Shown: positions 15,736-24,403 of the stretch, one piece after another
How positions within the stretch are numbered: position 1 is the first letter of the stretch
Layout of the letters: every line of letters starts with the position of its first letter
DNA from: Stenotrophomonas indicatrix
Lineage (GTDB): Bacteria; Pseudomonadota; Gammaproteobacteria; Xanthomonadales; Xanthomonadaceae
Direction of reading: 5' to 3'
DNA length: 64,000 nt
Assembly (NCBI RefSeq): GCF_002750975.1
Contig: NZ_PEJS01000001.1
Span: 1,240,001 to 1,304,000, forward strand
Position numbers and translations under genes: made by a program
Notes under the pieces: model-generated
What the model was told of the DNA's origin: nothing
Databases searched by the model: none
Seen by the model: the letters and a program-made list of their open reading frames with translations, nothing else

Positions 15736-17145
15736 ATGGACACGTTCTCTCCCGCTGCCGGTGGCCTGGCCTGGACCTTCGATCCCGATCTGCTGCGACG
15801 GCATGACCGTCCCGGCCCGCGCTACACCTCCTATCCCACCGCGCCGCACTTCCATGACGGCTTCGATGCACCCGCGCTGCGCCAGGCGATCGCCGACAGC
15901 AACCCGTTGGCGCGCGCGTTGTCGTTGTACGTCCACGTGCCATTCTGCTCCAGCCCCTGCTTCTACTGTGGCTGCAACCGGGTGATCACCCGCGACCGCG
16001 GGCGTGGCCACAGTTACGTGTCACGCGTGCTGGCCGAGGCGGACCTGCTGGCACCGCAGTTCGCCGATGGTCGTGAAGTGATCCAGCTGCACCTCGGCGG
16101 TGGTACGCCGAATTTCCTCGATGCCGATGCGATGACCGCACTGGTCGAGGGCCTGCGCCGCCGCTTCGATTTCAGCGGTTCGTCGCAGCGTGATTTTTCC
16201 ATCGAACTGGACCCGCGTTTCATCGACACCAGCGATGTGGCGATGCTGGCCCGGCTGGGCTTCAACCGCGCCAGCCTGGGCGTGCAGGATTTCGACCCGC
16301 AGGTGCAGGAATCGATCAACCGGGTGCAGGGCGTACGGCAGACGCTGGATATCCTGCGTGCGTGCCGCGACAGCGGCATGCGTTCGATCAACGTCGATCT
16401 GATCTACGGCCTGCCAGGGCAGAGTCTGCAGGGCTTCGGCCGCACCCTGGAACTGGTGCTGGCGCTGCGTCCGGATCGACTGGCGGTGTATGGCTATGCG
16501 CATCTTCCTCACCTGTTCCGTGCGCAGCGACAGATCGACGAAAGCCGGATGCCTTCGCCGGAAGACAAGCTGGCGCTGCTGGGCCTGGCGGTGGAGCGCC
16601 TGTCCGCAGCCGGCTACCAGTACATCGGCATGGACCACTTCGCATTGCCGGAAGAAGATCTGTCGCGTGCCCAGCGCGCCGGCCAGCTGCATCGCAACTT
16701 CATGGGCTACACCACCCACGCAGACACCGATCTGCTCGGCCTTGGCGTAAGTGCGATCAGTCACATCGGTGCCACCTACAGCCAGAATCCGCGTGACCTG
16801 CCGTCGTGGGAGAGCGCGGTGGACCAGGGACAGTTGCCGGTCTGGCGCGGCGTCGCACTCAGTGCCGACGACCAGCTGCGCGCCGAGCTGATCCAGCAGT
16901 TGATGTGCCAGGGTGAGGTGGATGGAATGTCACTGGCCCAGCGCCACGGCATTGATTTCGAGACCTACTTCGCCGAAGACCTGCAGGCCGTGCAGCGCCT
17001 GCAGCAGGATGGCCTGGCCGAGTACCGCGATGGCGTGGTGCGTGCCAGCGAGCCCGGGCGGCCGTTGCTGCGCCTGCTGGCGATGTGCTTCGATCCCTAT
17101 CTGCGCGCTGCGCAGGAGCAGCCGCGTTACTCGCGGGCGATCTGA
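15736..17145 (+). CDS. hemN: oxygen-independent coproporphyrinogen III oxidase
   Basis: The product has 469 residues, the standard HemN length. It is a radical-SAM enzyme that converts coproporphyrinogen III to protoporphyrinogen IX without oxygen, in the cytoplasm. The cluster motif VHVPFCSSPCFYCGC places Cys 71, 75, 78 and 80 in the HemN C-x3-C-x2-C-x-C pattern. LHLGGGTPNFL and VDLIYGLPGQS are further family motifs. The Anr box 35 bases upstream fits anaerobic haem synthesis. It converges with the repeat-protein gene. Confidence 0.97.
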   Translation: MDTFSPAAGGLAWTFDPDLLRRHDRPGPRYTSYPTAPHFHDGFDAPALRQAIADSNPLARALSLYVHVPFCSSPCFYCGCNRVITRDRGRGHSYVSRVLAEADLLAPQFADGREVIQLHLGGGTPNFLDADAMTALVEGLRRRFDFSGSSQRDFSIELDPRFIDTSDVAMLARLGFNRASLGVQDFDPQVQESINRVQGVRQTLDILRACRDSGMRSINVDLIYGLPGQSLQGFGRTLELVLALRPDRLAVYGYAHLPHLFRAQRQIDESRMPSPEDKLALLGLAVERLSAAGYQYIGMDHFALPEEDLSRAQRAGQLHRNFMGYTTHADTDLLGLGVSAISHIGATYSQNPRDLPSWESAVDQGQLPVWRGVALSADDQLRAELIQQLMCQGEVDGMSLAQRHGIDFETYFAEDLQAVQRLQQDGLAEYRDGVVRASEPGRPLLRLLAMCFDPYLRAAQEQPRYSRAI

Positions 17146-17154
17146 GCGCGGGCC

Positions 17155-17634
17155 TCAGCGCTTGCCGACGCCGCGTTCGGGATGGCGCGCGGCCATGCCA
17201 CCACTGGAGGTGGTGTTCCAGTTGCCGCTCAGGTCGCGCACGCTGGTGGAGTAGGAGCCGTCGCTGTACTCGGTGCGCCACCTGCCGCTCAGGTCACGCT
17301 TGCTGACCGAGTAGCTGCCGTCACTGTACTGGGTGCGGATGTTGCCGCTCAGGTCAGTGCTGCTGTTGGAGTAGCTGCCATCGCTGTGGGTGGTGCGCTT
17401 GCGGCCACTCAGATCCGTGGTGGTGGTCGAACGGCTGCCGTTGCTGTGCTCGGCGGTCACCCGGCCGGACAGGTCGCGCTTGATGCGGCTGGACGATCCG
17501 TCACTGTTGCGGATATCCAGGCTTCCGTCGAGATTGCGGTGGCTGTCCGAACGACTCTGCGCCGATGCCGGTGCGTTGGCCTGGGCGAGCATCGCGAACA
17601 GCGCCAGCGATGACGCGATCCCTATCCACTTCAT
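17155..17634 (-). CDS. secreted protein of 20-residue tandem repeats
   Basis: AAGGAG lies before the start at 17634. The product has 159 residues: a signal peptide (about 1-25, ending ASAQ), then about five full 20-residue repeats and a partial one, each of the form DLSGxxRTxxSDGSYSxSxR (first unit NLDGSLDIRNSDGSSS...). The repeats are regular in both protein and DNA (60-base period) but not identical. Their Gly/Asn/Asp turns and alternating polar strands suggest a beta-solenoid or repeat sheet. I do not know the function. The last residues (GGMAARHPERGVGKR) break the pattern. Confidence 0.7.
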   Translation of the reverse strand: MKWIGIASSLALFAMLAQANAPASAQSRSDSHRNLDGSLDIRNSDGSSSRIKRDLSGRVTAEHSNGSRSTTTTDLSGRKRTTHSDGSYSNSSTDLSGNIRTQYSDGSYSVSKRDLSGRWRTEYSDGSYSTSVRDLSGNWNTTSSGGMAARHPERGVGKR

Positions 17635-17805
17635 GGCTGATCTCCTTGTGCGCGGTTCGGCGGCCGGGGCGTTCGATTCTGCCATGCCGGCTTGGAGCCG
17701 TCTTGATCGCAGCGACGTCAGCCGAATGGCCGCATCGCTTTCAACGGGCTGCTGTTGAACCAGCGGTGCGTTGGCCCATTGCGGGGGCGTCGATGCTTGA
17801 TTGGG

Positions 17806-17892
17806 TGGTGCCCGGAGCCGGAATCGAACCGGCATGGGGTTGCCCCCGGCGGATTTTAAGTCCGATGCGTCTACCAGTTTCGCCATCCGGGC
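17806..17892 (-). tRNA. tRNA-Leu (anticodon TAA)
   Basis: This 87-base type II tRNA has acceptor GCCCGGA/TCCGGGC, anticodon loop CTTAAAA (TAA), a long variable arm (CCGGGGGCAACCCCATG region), T-loop GTTCGATTC and encoded CCA. It reads UUA and UUG, which are rare codons in this GC-rich genome. Confidence 0.96.
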
Positions 17893-18007
17893 CTGCAGCG
17901 CGCGCCGATTGTAACGGAATCGCCGCCGCTGCCGCCGGCTAACGCGGCTTTTACGCAGTCGGGCGCGGGGCTGGGTACAGTCCGCCAACGTTCCCGGGAA
18001 TGGCGAT

Positions 18008-19030
18008 ATGCGTGCACGTGGCAGGCGATGGATCGGATGCAGTGCCGTGCTGGGACTGATGCTGGCGATAGGCCCGGTCGCCGCGCAGCAGGTGCCTGCG
18101 CCCACCGGGGCGGTGGTGGACATGGCGACGGTGCAGGTGACCGGCGAACAACCCGGCCCCGGCCTCTGGAAGGTCACCGCTCCACAGGGGAATGTGCTGT
18201 GGATCCTGGGCACGGTCTCGCCGTTGCCGAGCGGTGTGCAATGGCGCTCCGACGAAGTCGAGCGGACCATTGCCAGCGTCGACCATGTGTTGGGCGATCC
18301 GGGTTTCGCCCTCGATGCGAAGATCGGCGTGTTCAAGGGTCTGACCCTGCTGCCACTGGCATTGAAGACCGCGCGCGATCCGCAGGGGCGCACGCTTGAC
18401 CAGATCCTGCCGCCGGCAACGCACGCGCGCTGGCTCGGCCTGAAACAGACCTACCTGGGCAATGACCGTGGCGTGGAAAAGGACCGTCCGCTGGTGGCCT
18501 CCGGCCGCTTGTACCAGGCTTTCCTCAAGCGCAACGGCCTGCGCGATGGCAAGCAGGTCAAGGAAGCACTCGGGCGCGCGTACAAGGCGCACGATCTGAA
18601 GCCGGAAGACGTGCAGGTCAAGCTGAAGGTCGACGATATCCGTGGCACGTTGAAGGAGCTGCAGGCCACCGAAGTCGATGACCGCGCGTGTTTCGAGCGC
18701 ACGCTCGACACGGTGGAATTCCAGGCACCGGTGCTGCGCGAGCGCGCCAACGCCTGGGCGCTGGGGGATGTCGCAGCACTGCGCCGGCTGTCGGGTTCGG
18801 CGATGGCCCAGACCTGCCGCGAACTGCTGCAGGATTCGGCCTTCGTGCGCCGGCGCGGCTGGAGCGATATGCCGCAGCAGGTACGCACGCGCTGGCTGCA
18901 GGGCGTGGATGCGGCGCTGAGCCGTCATCCAGGCACCTTCGCGACGGTGCCGGTCAGCCTGCTGCTGGGCGAAGGCTATCTGGATGCGCTGATGCAACGC
19001 GGCTATCAGGTCGAGTCGCCGCCGGAATAA
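18008..19030 (+). CDS. TraB/GumN family protein
   Basis: The product has 340 residues with a signal peptide (about 1-26, ending VAA). The core GLWKVTAPQGNVLWILGTVSPLP is the family N-terminal motif (a GxxH region in many members; here the His is replaced by Val in GTVSPL). A later CFERTLD...LRERANAWALGDVAALRRL resembles the family's RN..W / Gly-Asp region. The periplasmic role is unresolved; xanthomonad GumN sits by the xanthan cluster, but this gene does not. The altered motif may mean loss of the putative metal site. Confidence 0.8.
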   Translation: MRARGRRWIGCSAVLGLMLAIGPVAAQQVPAPTGAVVDMATVQVTGEQPGPGLWKVTAPQGNVLWILGTVSPLPSGVQWRSDEVERTIASVDHVLGDPGFALDAKIGVFKGLTLLPLALKTARDPQGRTLDQILPPATHARWLGLKQTYLGNDRGVEKDRPLVASGRLYQAFLKRNGLRDGKQVKEALGRAYKAHDLKPEDVQVKLKVDDIRGTLKELQATEVDDRACFERTLDTVEFQAPVLRERANAWALGDVAALRRLSGSAMAQTCRELLQDSAFVRRRGWSDMPQQVRTRWLQGVDAALSRHPGTFATVPVSLLLGEGYLDALMQRGYQVESPPE

Positions 19031-19088
19031 CCAACGCTTGAAGTCCTCGTGCTTCCTGTCATATTCCTCTGCACTCAGGAGGGGAGTG

Positions 19089-19541
19089 ATGGACATGCCG
19101 TTGCATGCGTACGCCTATGTCAGCACGGCCAGGGAGGGACTGGACGTGCCCGAGCTCGATGCATTGCTGGCCGATGCGACCGCGTTCAACCGCATGGCCG
19201 GGGTGACCGGGGCGCTGATGTTCGATGGCAGCCGTTTCCTGCAGTACATCGAAGGCCCACGGGATGGGCTGGCTTCGGTGCATGCGCGGATCGGCAACGC
19301 GCGTCGCCACGGCAGCATCATCCAGCTTGCCGCAGGCCCGATCCCGAGCCGCTGGTTCCCGCGCTGGACGATGGCCAACCGGCACGTGGATGCGGCGACG
19401 CTGGGCAGCATCGTGGCGGCCCCGTGGCATGGTTTCAGCCTGGGGCAGGAGCCTCCGGAGCATGGCTTCTGCCTGTTGTTGCGGGCCTGGACGGGGCGGC
19501 ACGGCGAACTCGAGCCGGCTGCCGTCAGCCTCGGATCCTGA
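19089..19541 (+). CDS. stand-alone BLUF-domain blue-light photoreceptor
   Basis: AGGAGG at 19077-19082 supports the start at 19089. The 150-residue product is a BLUF domain plus a short C-terminal cap. All key flavin-site positions are present by comparison with AppA: Tyr 10 (YAYVSTA), Asn 34 (FNRMAGVTG), Gln 52 (RFLQYIEG), Trp 93 and Met 95 (RWTMAN). The domain should bind FAD and respond to blue light. No output domain is fused and no obvious partner gene is adjacent, so signalling would be by protein-protein contact. Confidence 0.9.
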   Translation: MDMPLHAYAYVSTAREGLDVPELDALLADATAFNRMAGVTGALMFDGSRFLQYIEGPRDGLASVHARIGNARRHGSIIQLAAGPIPSRWFPRWTMANRHVDAATLGSIVAAPWHGFSLGQEPPEHGFCLLLRAWTGRHGELEPAAVSLGS

Positions 19542-19652
19542 TCCGGGCGTGGTCTGGCGCCGCTGCCGCGGTTAACCTTGTCGGCACGTTTGCCTGCTCC
19601 CGGATCCTCGCATGACCCAGTGGACACCATCGCCGCCTGTTGGACGCCGCGC

Positions 19653-20939
19653 ATGAGTGCGCCGATCGGCGCAGCACAGAGCCCGTCCCCGGCCATCATC
19701 GGCCTGGGATATGTCGGGCTGCCGTTGGCAGTGGCGTTCGGCCGCCAGCTGCCTACCCTGGGGTACGACATCGATGCTGCGCGCATCGCCGAACTGGCCG
19801 GTGGGCAGGACCACACGCTGGAAATGGAGCCGGACGAACTGGCCAGCGCGTCGCTGCTGCGTTACAGCAGCGATCCGGCGCAGCTCGACGCCTGCAACGT
19901 CTACATCGTCACCGTGCCCACGCCGATCGATGCCTACGAGCAGCCTGATCTGGAGCCTTTGCGCTCGGCGACGCGACTGATCGCCAGCCATCTGCGCGCC
20001 GGTGATCTGGTGATCTACGAATCCACCGTCTACCCGGGTACCACCGAAGAAGTCTGCGTGCCGCTGCTGGAACAGGGCTCGGGGCTGCGCTTCAACGAGG
20101 ATTTCTACTGCGGCTACAGTCCCGAGCGGGTCAGCCCGGGTGACCGCCAGCGGCGCCTGGCCGACATCCGCAAGATCACCTCCGGTTCAACGCCGGACGT
20201 GGCTGCGGTGGTCGATGGCCTGTACCAGCGGATCATCACCGCCGGTACGTTCCCGGTGCCGTCGATGCGGGTCGCCGAAGCGGCCAAGGTGGTGGAGAAC
20301 ATCCAGCGCGACGTCAACATCGCGCTGGTCAACGAGTTGGCCCTGATCTTCGATCGCCTCGGCATCGACACCCAGGATGTGCTCGACGCCGCAGGCAGCA
20401 AATGGAACTTCCTGCCGTTCCGGCCGGGGCTGGTGGGAGGCCACTGCATCGGCGTGGACCCGTACTACCTGCTGCACAAGTCCGAAAGCATGGGCTACCA
20501 CCCCGACCTCATCCACACCGCCCGGCAGGTCAACAACCGGGTGGGCGAGCATGTGGCCAAGCGCGTGCTGGCGATGCTGGCCGAACGTGGCCGCATGCCA
20601 GCACACTCGCGCATCCTGGTGCTGGGCGTGACCTTCAAGGAGGACTGCCCGGACCTGCGCAACAGCCGCGCGCTGGAACTGGCCCAGCGGCTGGCCGGCA
20701 GCGGCGCGCAGGTGGACGTCAGCGATCCGTGGGTGGGGCCGGCTGCCATGGCGGATGAAGGCGTGAACTGGCTGGCCGAGCCGGTGCCCGGCAGCTACGA
20801 CGCGGTGGTCCTGGCGGTGGCGCATGAGAGCTTCAAGGCGATGGACGATGCCCATATCCGCAGCCTGTTGGCGCCCGGTGGGCTGGTCTATGACGTGAAG
20901 TCCGCCTGGCCGCGCAGCGTGGTCGACGATCGCCTGTAG
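19653..20939 (+). CDS. UDP-N-acetyl-hexosamine/glucose 6-dehydrogenase family
   Basis: The product has 428 residues. It oxidises the C6 of a nucleotide sugar to a uronate using NAD+. The NAD motif is IIGLGYVGLPLAVAFG; the catalytic part is FRPGLVGGHCIGVDPYYL with the nucleophilic Cys, and the C-terminal domain carries LGVTFKEDCPDLRNS. The sequence pattern is nearer WecC/TviB (UDP-GlcNAc or UDP-ManNAc dehydrogenase) than UDP-glucose dehydrogenase, by the VGGHCIGVDPYY form. No epimerase or glycosyltransferase is adjacent, so it is an orphan here. Confidence 0.85.
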   Translation: MSAPIGAAQSPSPAIIGLGYVGLPLAVAFGRQLPTLGYDIDAARIAELAGGQDHTLEMEPDELASASLLRYSSDPAQLDACNVYIVTVPTPIDAYEQPDLEPLRSATRLIASHLRAGDLVIYESTVYPGTTEEVCVPLLEQGSGLRFNEDFYCGYSPERVSPGDRQRRLADIRKITSGSTPDVAAVVDGLYQRIITAGTFPVPSMRVAEAAKVVENIQRDVNIALVNELALIFDRLGIDTQDVLDAAGSKWNFLPFRPGLVGGHCIGVDPYYLLHKSESMGYHPDLIHTARQVNNRVGEHVAKRVLAMLAERGRMPAHSRILVLGVTFKEDCPDLRNSRALELAQRLAGSGAQVDVSDPWVGPAAMADEGVNWLAEPVPGSYDAVVLAVAHESFKAMDDAHIRSLLAPGGLVYDVKSAWPRSVVDDRL

Positions 20940-20983
20940 GTGCTTGCGCGGTAGACTCGGGGCAGTTGCAACCGAGGAACGCC

Positions 20984-22606
20984 ATGCACCGGTATATCGT
21001 CTACCTGCTCGCCATCCTGATGTTTCCGATCTGCCTGTGGCTGGCCACGATCTGGCCGGCCTGGTACTGGGGCGTCGGCATTACAGCTGCGATGGTGGCG
21101 CTGGGGACCTGGGACCTGCTGCAGAAGCGCAGCACCCTGCGCCGCAACTATCCGGTGATGGCGCACTTCCGTTATGGCCTGGAATCGATCGGCCCGGAGA
21201 TCCGCCAGTACTTCGTGCAGAGCGATCTGGAGGATGTGCCGTTCTCGCGGCAGCAGCGTGCGCTGATCTACCAGCGCGCCAAGAACCAGATGGACACGGT
21301 GCCCTTCGGTACCCTGCGCAGCACATATGCGGTGGACTACGAATGGATCAACCATTCGCTGGCGCCGACCACCATCGCCAAGCATGATTTCCGCGTGCTG
21401 ATCGGTCCGAACTGTGCCAAGCCCTATTCGGCCAGCGTGTTCAACATCTCGGCGATGAGTTTCGGTTCGCTGTCGGCCAATGCGATCCGCGCATTGAACG
21501 AAGGCGCACGCCTGGGGGGGTTCTACCACGATACCGGCGAAGGCTCGATTTCGCCGTATCACCGTGAGATGGGCGGTGACCTGGTCTGGGAGATCGGCTC
21601 GGGCTACTTCGGGTGCCGTGACGAGAAGGGCGGCTTCAGCGAGGAACGCTTCGTTGCCAATGCCAACCACGATCAGGTGAAGATGATCGAGATCAAGCTG
21701 TCGCAGGGTGCCAAGCCTGGCCATGGCGGGGTGCTGCCGGCGCCGAAGGTCACCGCCGAGATCTCGGTGACGCGTGGCGTGCCGATGGGCGTGGACTGCG
21801 TGTCGCCATCGCGCCATTCGGCGTTCTCCACCCCGGTTGAACTGCTGCAGTTCGTGGTCCGCCTGCGTGAACTGTCCGGTGGCAAGCCGGTTGGTTTCAA
21901 GCTGGCCATCGGCCACCCATGGGAATGGTTCGGCATCGCCAAGGCAATGCACGAGACCGGTCTGCTGCCTGATTTCATCGTCGTCGATGGCGCCGAAGGC
22001 GGTACCGGCGCGGCACCGGCCGAATTCGTCGATCACGTGGGGGTGCCGATGCACGAAGCGTTGCTGCTGGTGCACAACACCCTGGTCGGCCTGGACCTGC
22101 GCGAGCACATCCGTATCGGCGCTGCCGGCAAGATCACCAGCGCGTTCGATATCGCCCGCACCATTGCGATGGGCGCCGACTGGTGCAATGCCGGGCGCGG
22201 TTTCATGTTCGCGCTGGGCTGCATCCAGTCGCTCAGCTGCCATACCGACAAGTGCCCGACCGGCATCGCGACCCAGGATCCGGCACGCTGGAAGCATCTG
22301 GATGCACCGGACAAGGCCACGCGCGTGTACAGCTTCCACGAGCACACCCTGCACGCGCTGAAGGAGTTGCTGTGCGCGGCGGGCTTGAACGATCCGGCCG
22401 AGCTCGGCCCGGAACACATTCTGCGTCGGGTGTCGCCGGTCGAGATCCGTTCGCTGGCCTCGCTGTATCGCTACCTGGAACCGGGCGAGCTGCTGCACAA
22501 GGTGCCCGACCACGCGGTGTTCCATTCGTTCTGGGCGGACGCACGCAGCGATTCGTTCCAGCCGCCACCGAAGATCCAAGCGCTGCGGGCCAGCAAGTCG
22601 CGATGA
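20984..22606 (+). CDS. FMN-binding glutamate synthase-like protein, membrane-anchored
   Basis: The product has 540 residues. Two N-terminal helices (about 1-45) anchor it; the rest is the GltB-type FMN/4Fe-4S synthase domain. Motifs: NISAMSFGSLSANAIRALNEGA, PYHREMGGDLVWEIGSGYFGC, VDGAEGGTGAAP, and CIQSLSCHTDKCPTGIATQ with Cys residues for the cluster. The glutaminase domain is absent, as in this family, so free glutamate synthesis is doubtful and the true substrate is unknown. GAGGAA precedes the start. Confidence 0.87.
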   Translation: MHRYIVYLLAILMFPICLWLATIWPAWYWGVGITAAMVALGTWDLLQKRSTLRRNYPVMAHFRYGLESIGPEIRQYFVQSDLEDVPFSRQQRALIYQRAKNQMDTVPFGTLRSTYAVDYEWINHSLAPTTIAKHDFRVLIGPNCAKPYSASVFNISAMSFGSLSANAIRALNEGARLGGFYHDTGEGSISPYHREMGGDLVWEIGSGYFGCRDEKGGFSEERFVANANHDQVKMIEIKLSQGAKPGHGGVLPAPKVTAEISVTRGVPMGVDCVSPSRHSAFSTPVELLQFVVRLRELSGGKPVGFKLAIGHPWEWFGIAKAMHETGLLPDFIVVDGAEGGTGAAPAEFVDHVGVPMHEALLLVHNTLVGLDLREHIRIGAAGKITSAFDIARTIAMGADWCNAGRGFMFALGCIQSLSCHTDKCPTGIATQDPARWKHLDAPDKATRVYSFHEHTLHALKELLCAAGLNDPAELGPEHILRRVSPVEIRSLASLYRYLEPGELLHKVPDHAVFHSFWADARSDSFQPPPKIQALRASKSR

Positions 22607-22668
22607 CCCGCGTTGCAGGACCGAGCCCATGCTCGATTGCACGAAAACCATCCATGCAAGGAGGCTGC

Positions 22669-23130
22669 ATGCAGTTCAGGACGGGTACCGACGATGATGT
22701 GGGCACGCTGTGGGCCCTGCGAACGCGCTGCGTGCGTGAGCTGTGCAGCAGCCACTATCCGCCGGAGGTGATTGCACCCTGGTCGGCATCGCCGCCGCCG
22801 GTGCAGTATTCGCGGCTGCTGGGGCAGGGCGGCTGCGTCGTAGCCGAGGATGACCGGGGCAATGTGCTGGGGTTCGGTGTGTTCGATACCGAGGGCAACG
22901 AGATCGATGCGCTGTTCGTTGATCCGGATCGGGGCGGGCAGGGTATCGGCCAGGCGCTGATGCAGCGGTTGCTGGCCCTGGCCGACCCGACGCGGGAGGT
23001 GGTGCTGTCGGCCTCGCTCAACGCCGTGCCGTTCTACCAGCGGCAGGGCTTCGTCGCCGAGCGCGAGGAACTGTATCCGCATCCCAGTGGCGTGGCATTG
23101 GCGTCGGTGAAGATGCGCCGGCCGGGGTGA
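22669..23130 (+). CDS. GNAT-family N-acetyltransferase
   Basis: AAGGAGG at 22658-22664 precedes the start. The 153-residue product has the GNAT core: GNVLGFGVFDTEGNEIDALFVDPDRGGQGIGQALMQRLLALA (motif A, acetyl-CoA pyrophosphate loop) and SLNAVPFYQRQGFVAERE (motif B). The acceptor is unknown. It follows the glutamate synthase-like gene by 62 bases and may share its transcript. Confidence 0.85.
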   Translation: MQFRTGTDDDVGTLWALRTRCVRELCSSHYPPEVIAPWSASPPPVQYSRLLGQGGCVVAEDDRGNVLGFGVFDTEGNEIDALFVDPDRGGQGIGQALMQRLLALADPTREVVLSASLNAVPFYQRQGFVAEREELYPHPSGVALASVKMRRPG

Positions 23131-23155
23131 AATTTCCGGCGCTATCGCGCGTTGA

Positions 23156-24403
23156 TCAACGCGTGGCCAACCACGCGGTCACGCCCTCTGCCGCACGCAG
23201 CCCGCTGGCATAGCACGCCGTCAACAGGTAGCCGCCGGTCGGTGCTTCCCAGTCCAGCATCTCTCCGGCGCAGAACACGCCGGGCAAGGCACGCAGCATC
23301 AGGCCCTCGTCCAGCGCGTCCAGGCGCACGCCGCCGGCGGTGCTGATCACCTCGGCCATCGGCCGCGGGCGCAGCAGGCGCAGTGGCAGGCGCTTCAACG
23401 TGGCGATCACCGCGGCCAGATCGTTGCCGGCATCCTTGCCCAGTGTTTCGAACACCAGTGCGGTCTTCACTGCGTCCAGTCCAGCCTGGCGACGCAGGTG
23501 CTCGCCGAAGCTTCGCCCCTTGCGCGGCTGCGAAAGGTCGGCCAGCAGCCGTGCCTCGTCGCGGCCCGGAACCAGGTCCAGCCACAGCGTGGCGTGGCCG
23601 TCGCGGTTGAGGGTTTCGCGCAGATCGGCCGACAGGGCGTAGATCAGGCTGCCTTCGATCCCGTACTCGCTGGCCACGCACTCCCCTTGCAGGGTGTGCG
23701 GCTCACCGTCGAGGCCATGCCAATGTGCGACGACCGGCTTCAGTGGTGCGCCCGCATGGCGCTGCGCGAAGAACGGTGTCCACGCAATATCGAATCCACA
23801 GTTGGCCGATTGCAGCGGCGCGATGTCCACGGCGCGGGCCTGCAACGTCGGAACCCATGCACCGTCACTGCCCAGCTGTGGCCAGCTTCCGCCGCCCAGT
23901 GCCAGTACGGTCGCATCGGCGCGCACCTCCAGTTCGCCGTTGTCGGTGGCAAAACGCAGTGCGCCGTCGTCGCTCCAGCCCAGCCAGCGATGGTTGACGT
24001 GCAAGCGCACGCCCTGTTCCTTCAGCCGGCGGACCCAGCCGCGCAGCAACGGTGCCGCCTTGCGGTCGACCGGGAACACCCGGCCGGAACTGCCGACGTA
24101 GGTCTCCACGCCGAAGCCAGCGGCCCAGTCGCGCAACGCCTGCGCGTCGAAACCATCCAGCCAGCGGCCGACGCGGGTTGCCTGCTCGCGGTAGCGGCTG
24201 TCGAACAGTGGACGTGGGTCGGAATGGGTGAGGTTGAGCCCACCCTTGCCGGCGATCAGGAATTTGCGGCCCGGCGAGCCCTTGGCCTCGTACAGATCGA
24301 CATCCAGGCCTGCCGCGCGCAGCCGCTCGGCGGCAAACAACCCGGCCGGGCCGCCGCCGATGATGGCGATGCGGCGCGACGGGCGGACGTCACTGTTGGA
24401 CAT
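23156..24403 (-). CDS. BaiN/HI0933-family flavoprotein (TIGR03862 type)
   Basis: The product has 415 residues. The FAD motif is IAIIGGGPAGLFAAERLRAAG, then the family hallmark GRKFLIAGKGGLNLTHSD, a second FAD-binding part (ALGGGSWPQLGSDG) and a C-terminal GVFCAGEMLDWEAPTGGYLLTACYASGLRAAEGV. It is a soluble flavin oxidoreductase of uncharacterised substrate. Its start overlaps the end of the FKBP gene by 14 bases, showing co-transcription from 24824. Confidence 0.88.
   Translation of the reverse strand: MSNSDVRPSRRIAIIGGGPAGLFAAERLRAAGLDVDLYEAKGSPGRKFLIAGKGGLNLTHSDPRPLFDSRYREQATRVGRWLDGFDAQALRDWAAGFGVETYVGSSGRVFPVDRKAAPLLRGWVRRLKEQGVRLHVNHRWLGWSDDGALRFATDNGELEVRADATVLALGGGSWPQLGSDGAWVPTLQARAVDIAPLQSANCGFDIAWTPFFAQRHAGAPLKPVVAHWHGLDGEPHTLQGECVASEYGIEGSLIYALSADLRETLNRDGHATLWLDLVPGRDEARLLADLSQPRKGRSFGEHLRRQAGLDAVKTALVFETLGKDAGNDLAAVIATLKRLPLRLLRPRPMAEVISTAGGVRLDALDEGLMLRALPGVFCAGEMLDWEAPTGGYLLTACYASGLRAAEGVTAWLATR

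Noticed and set aside
20888..22651. A 587-codon minus-strand frame opposite the glutamate synthase-like gene
   Set aside because: Shadow of the real gene; composition is His/Arg/Gln-rich as expected for an antisense frame.
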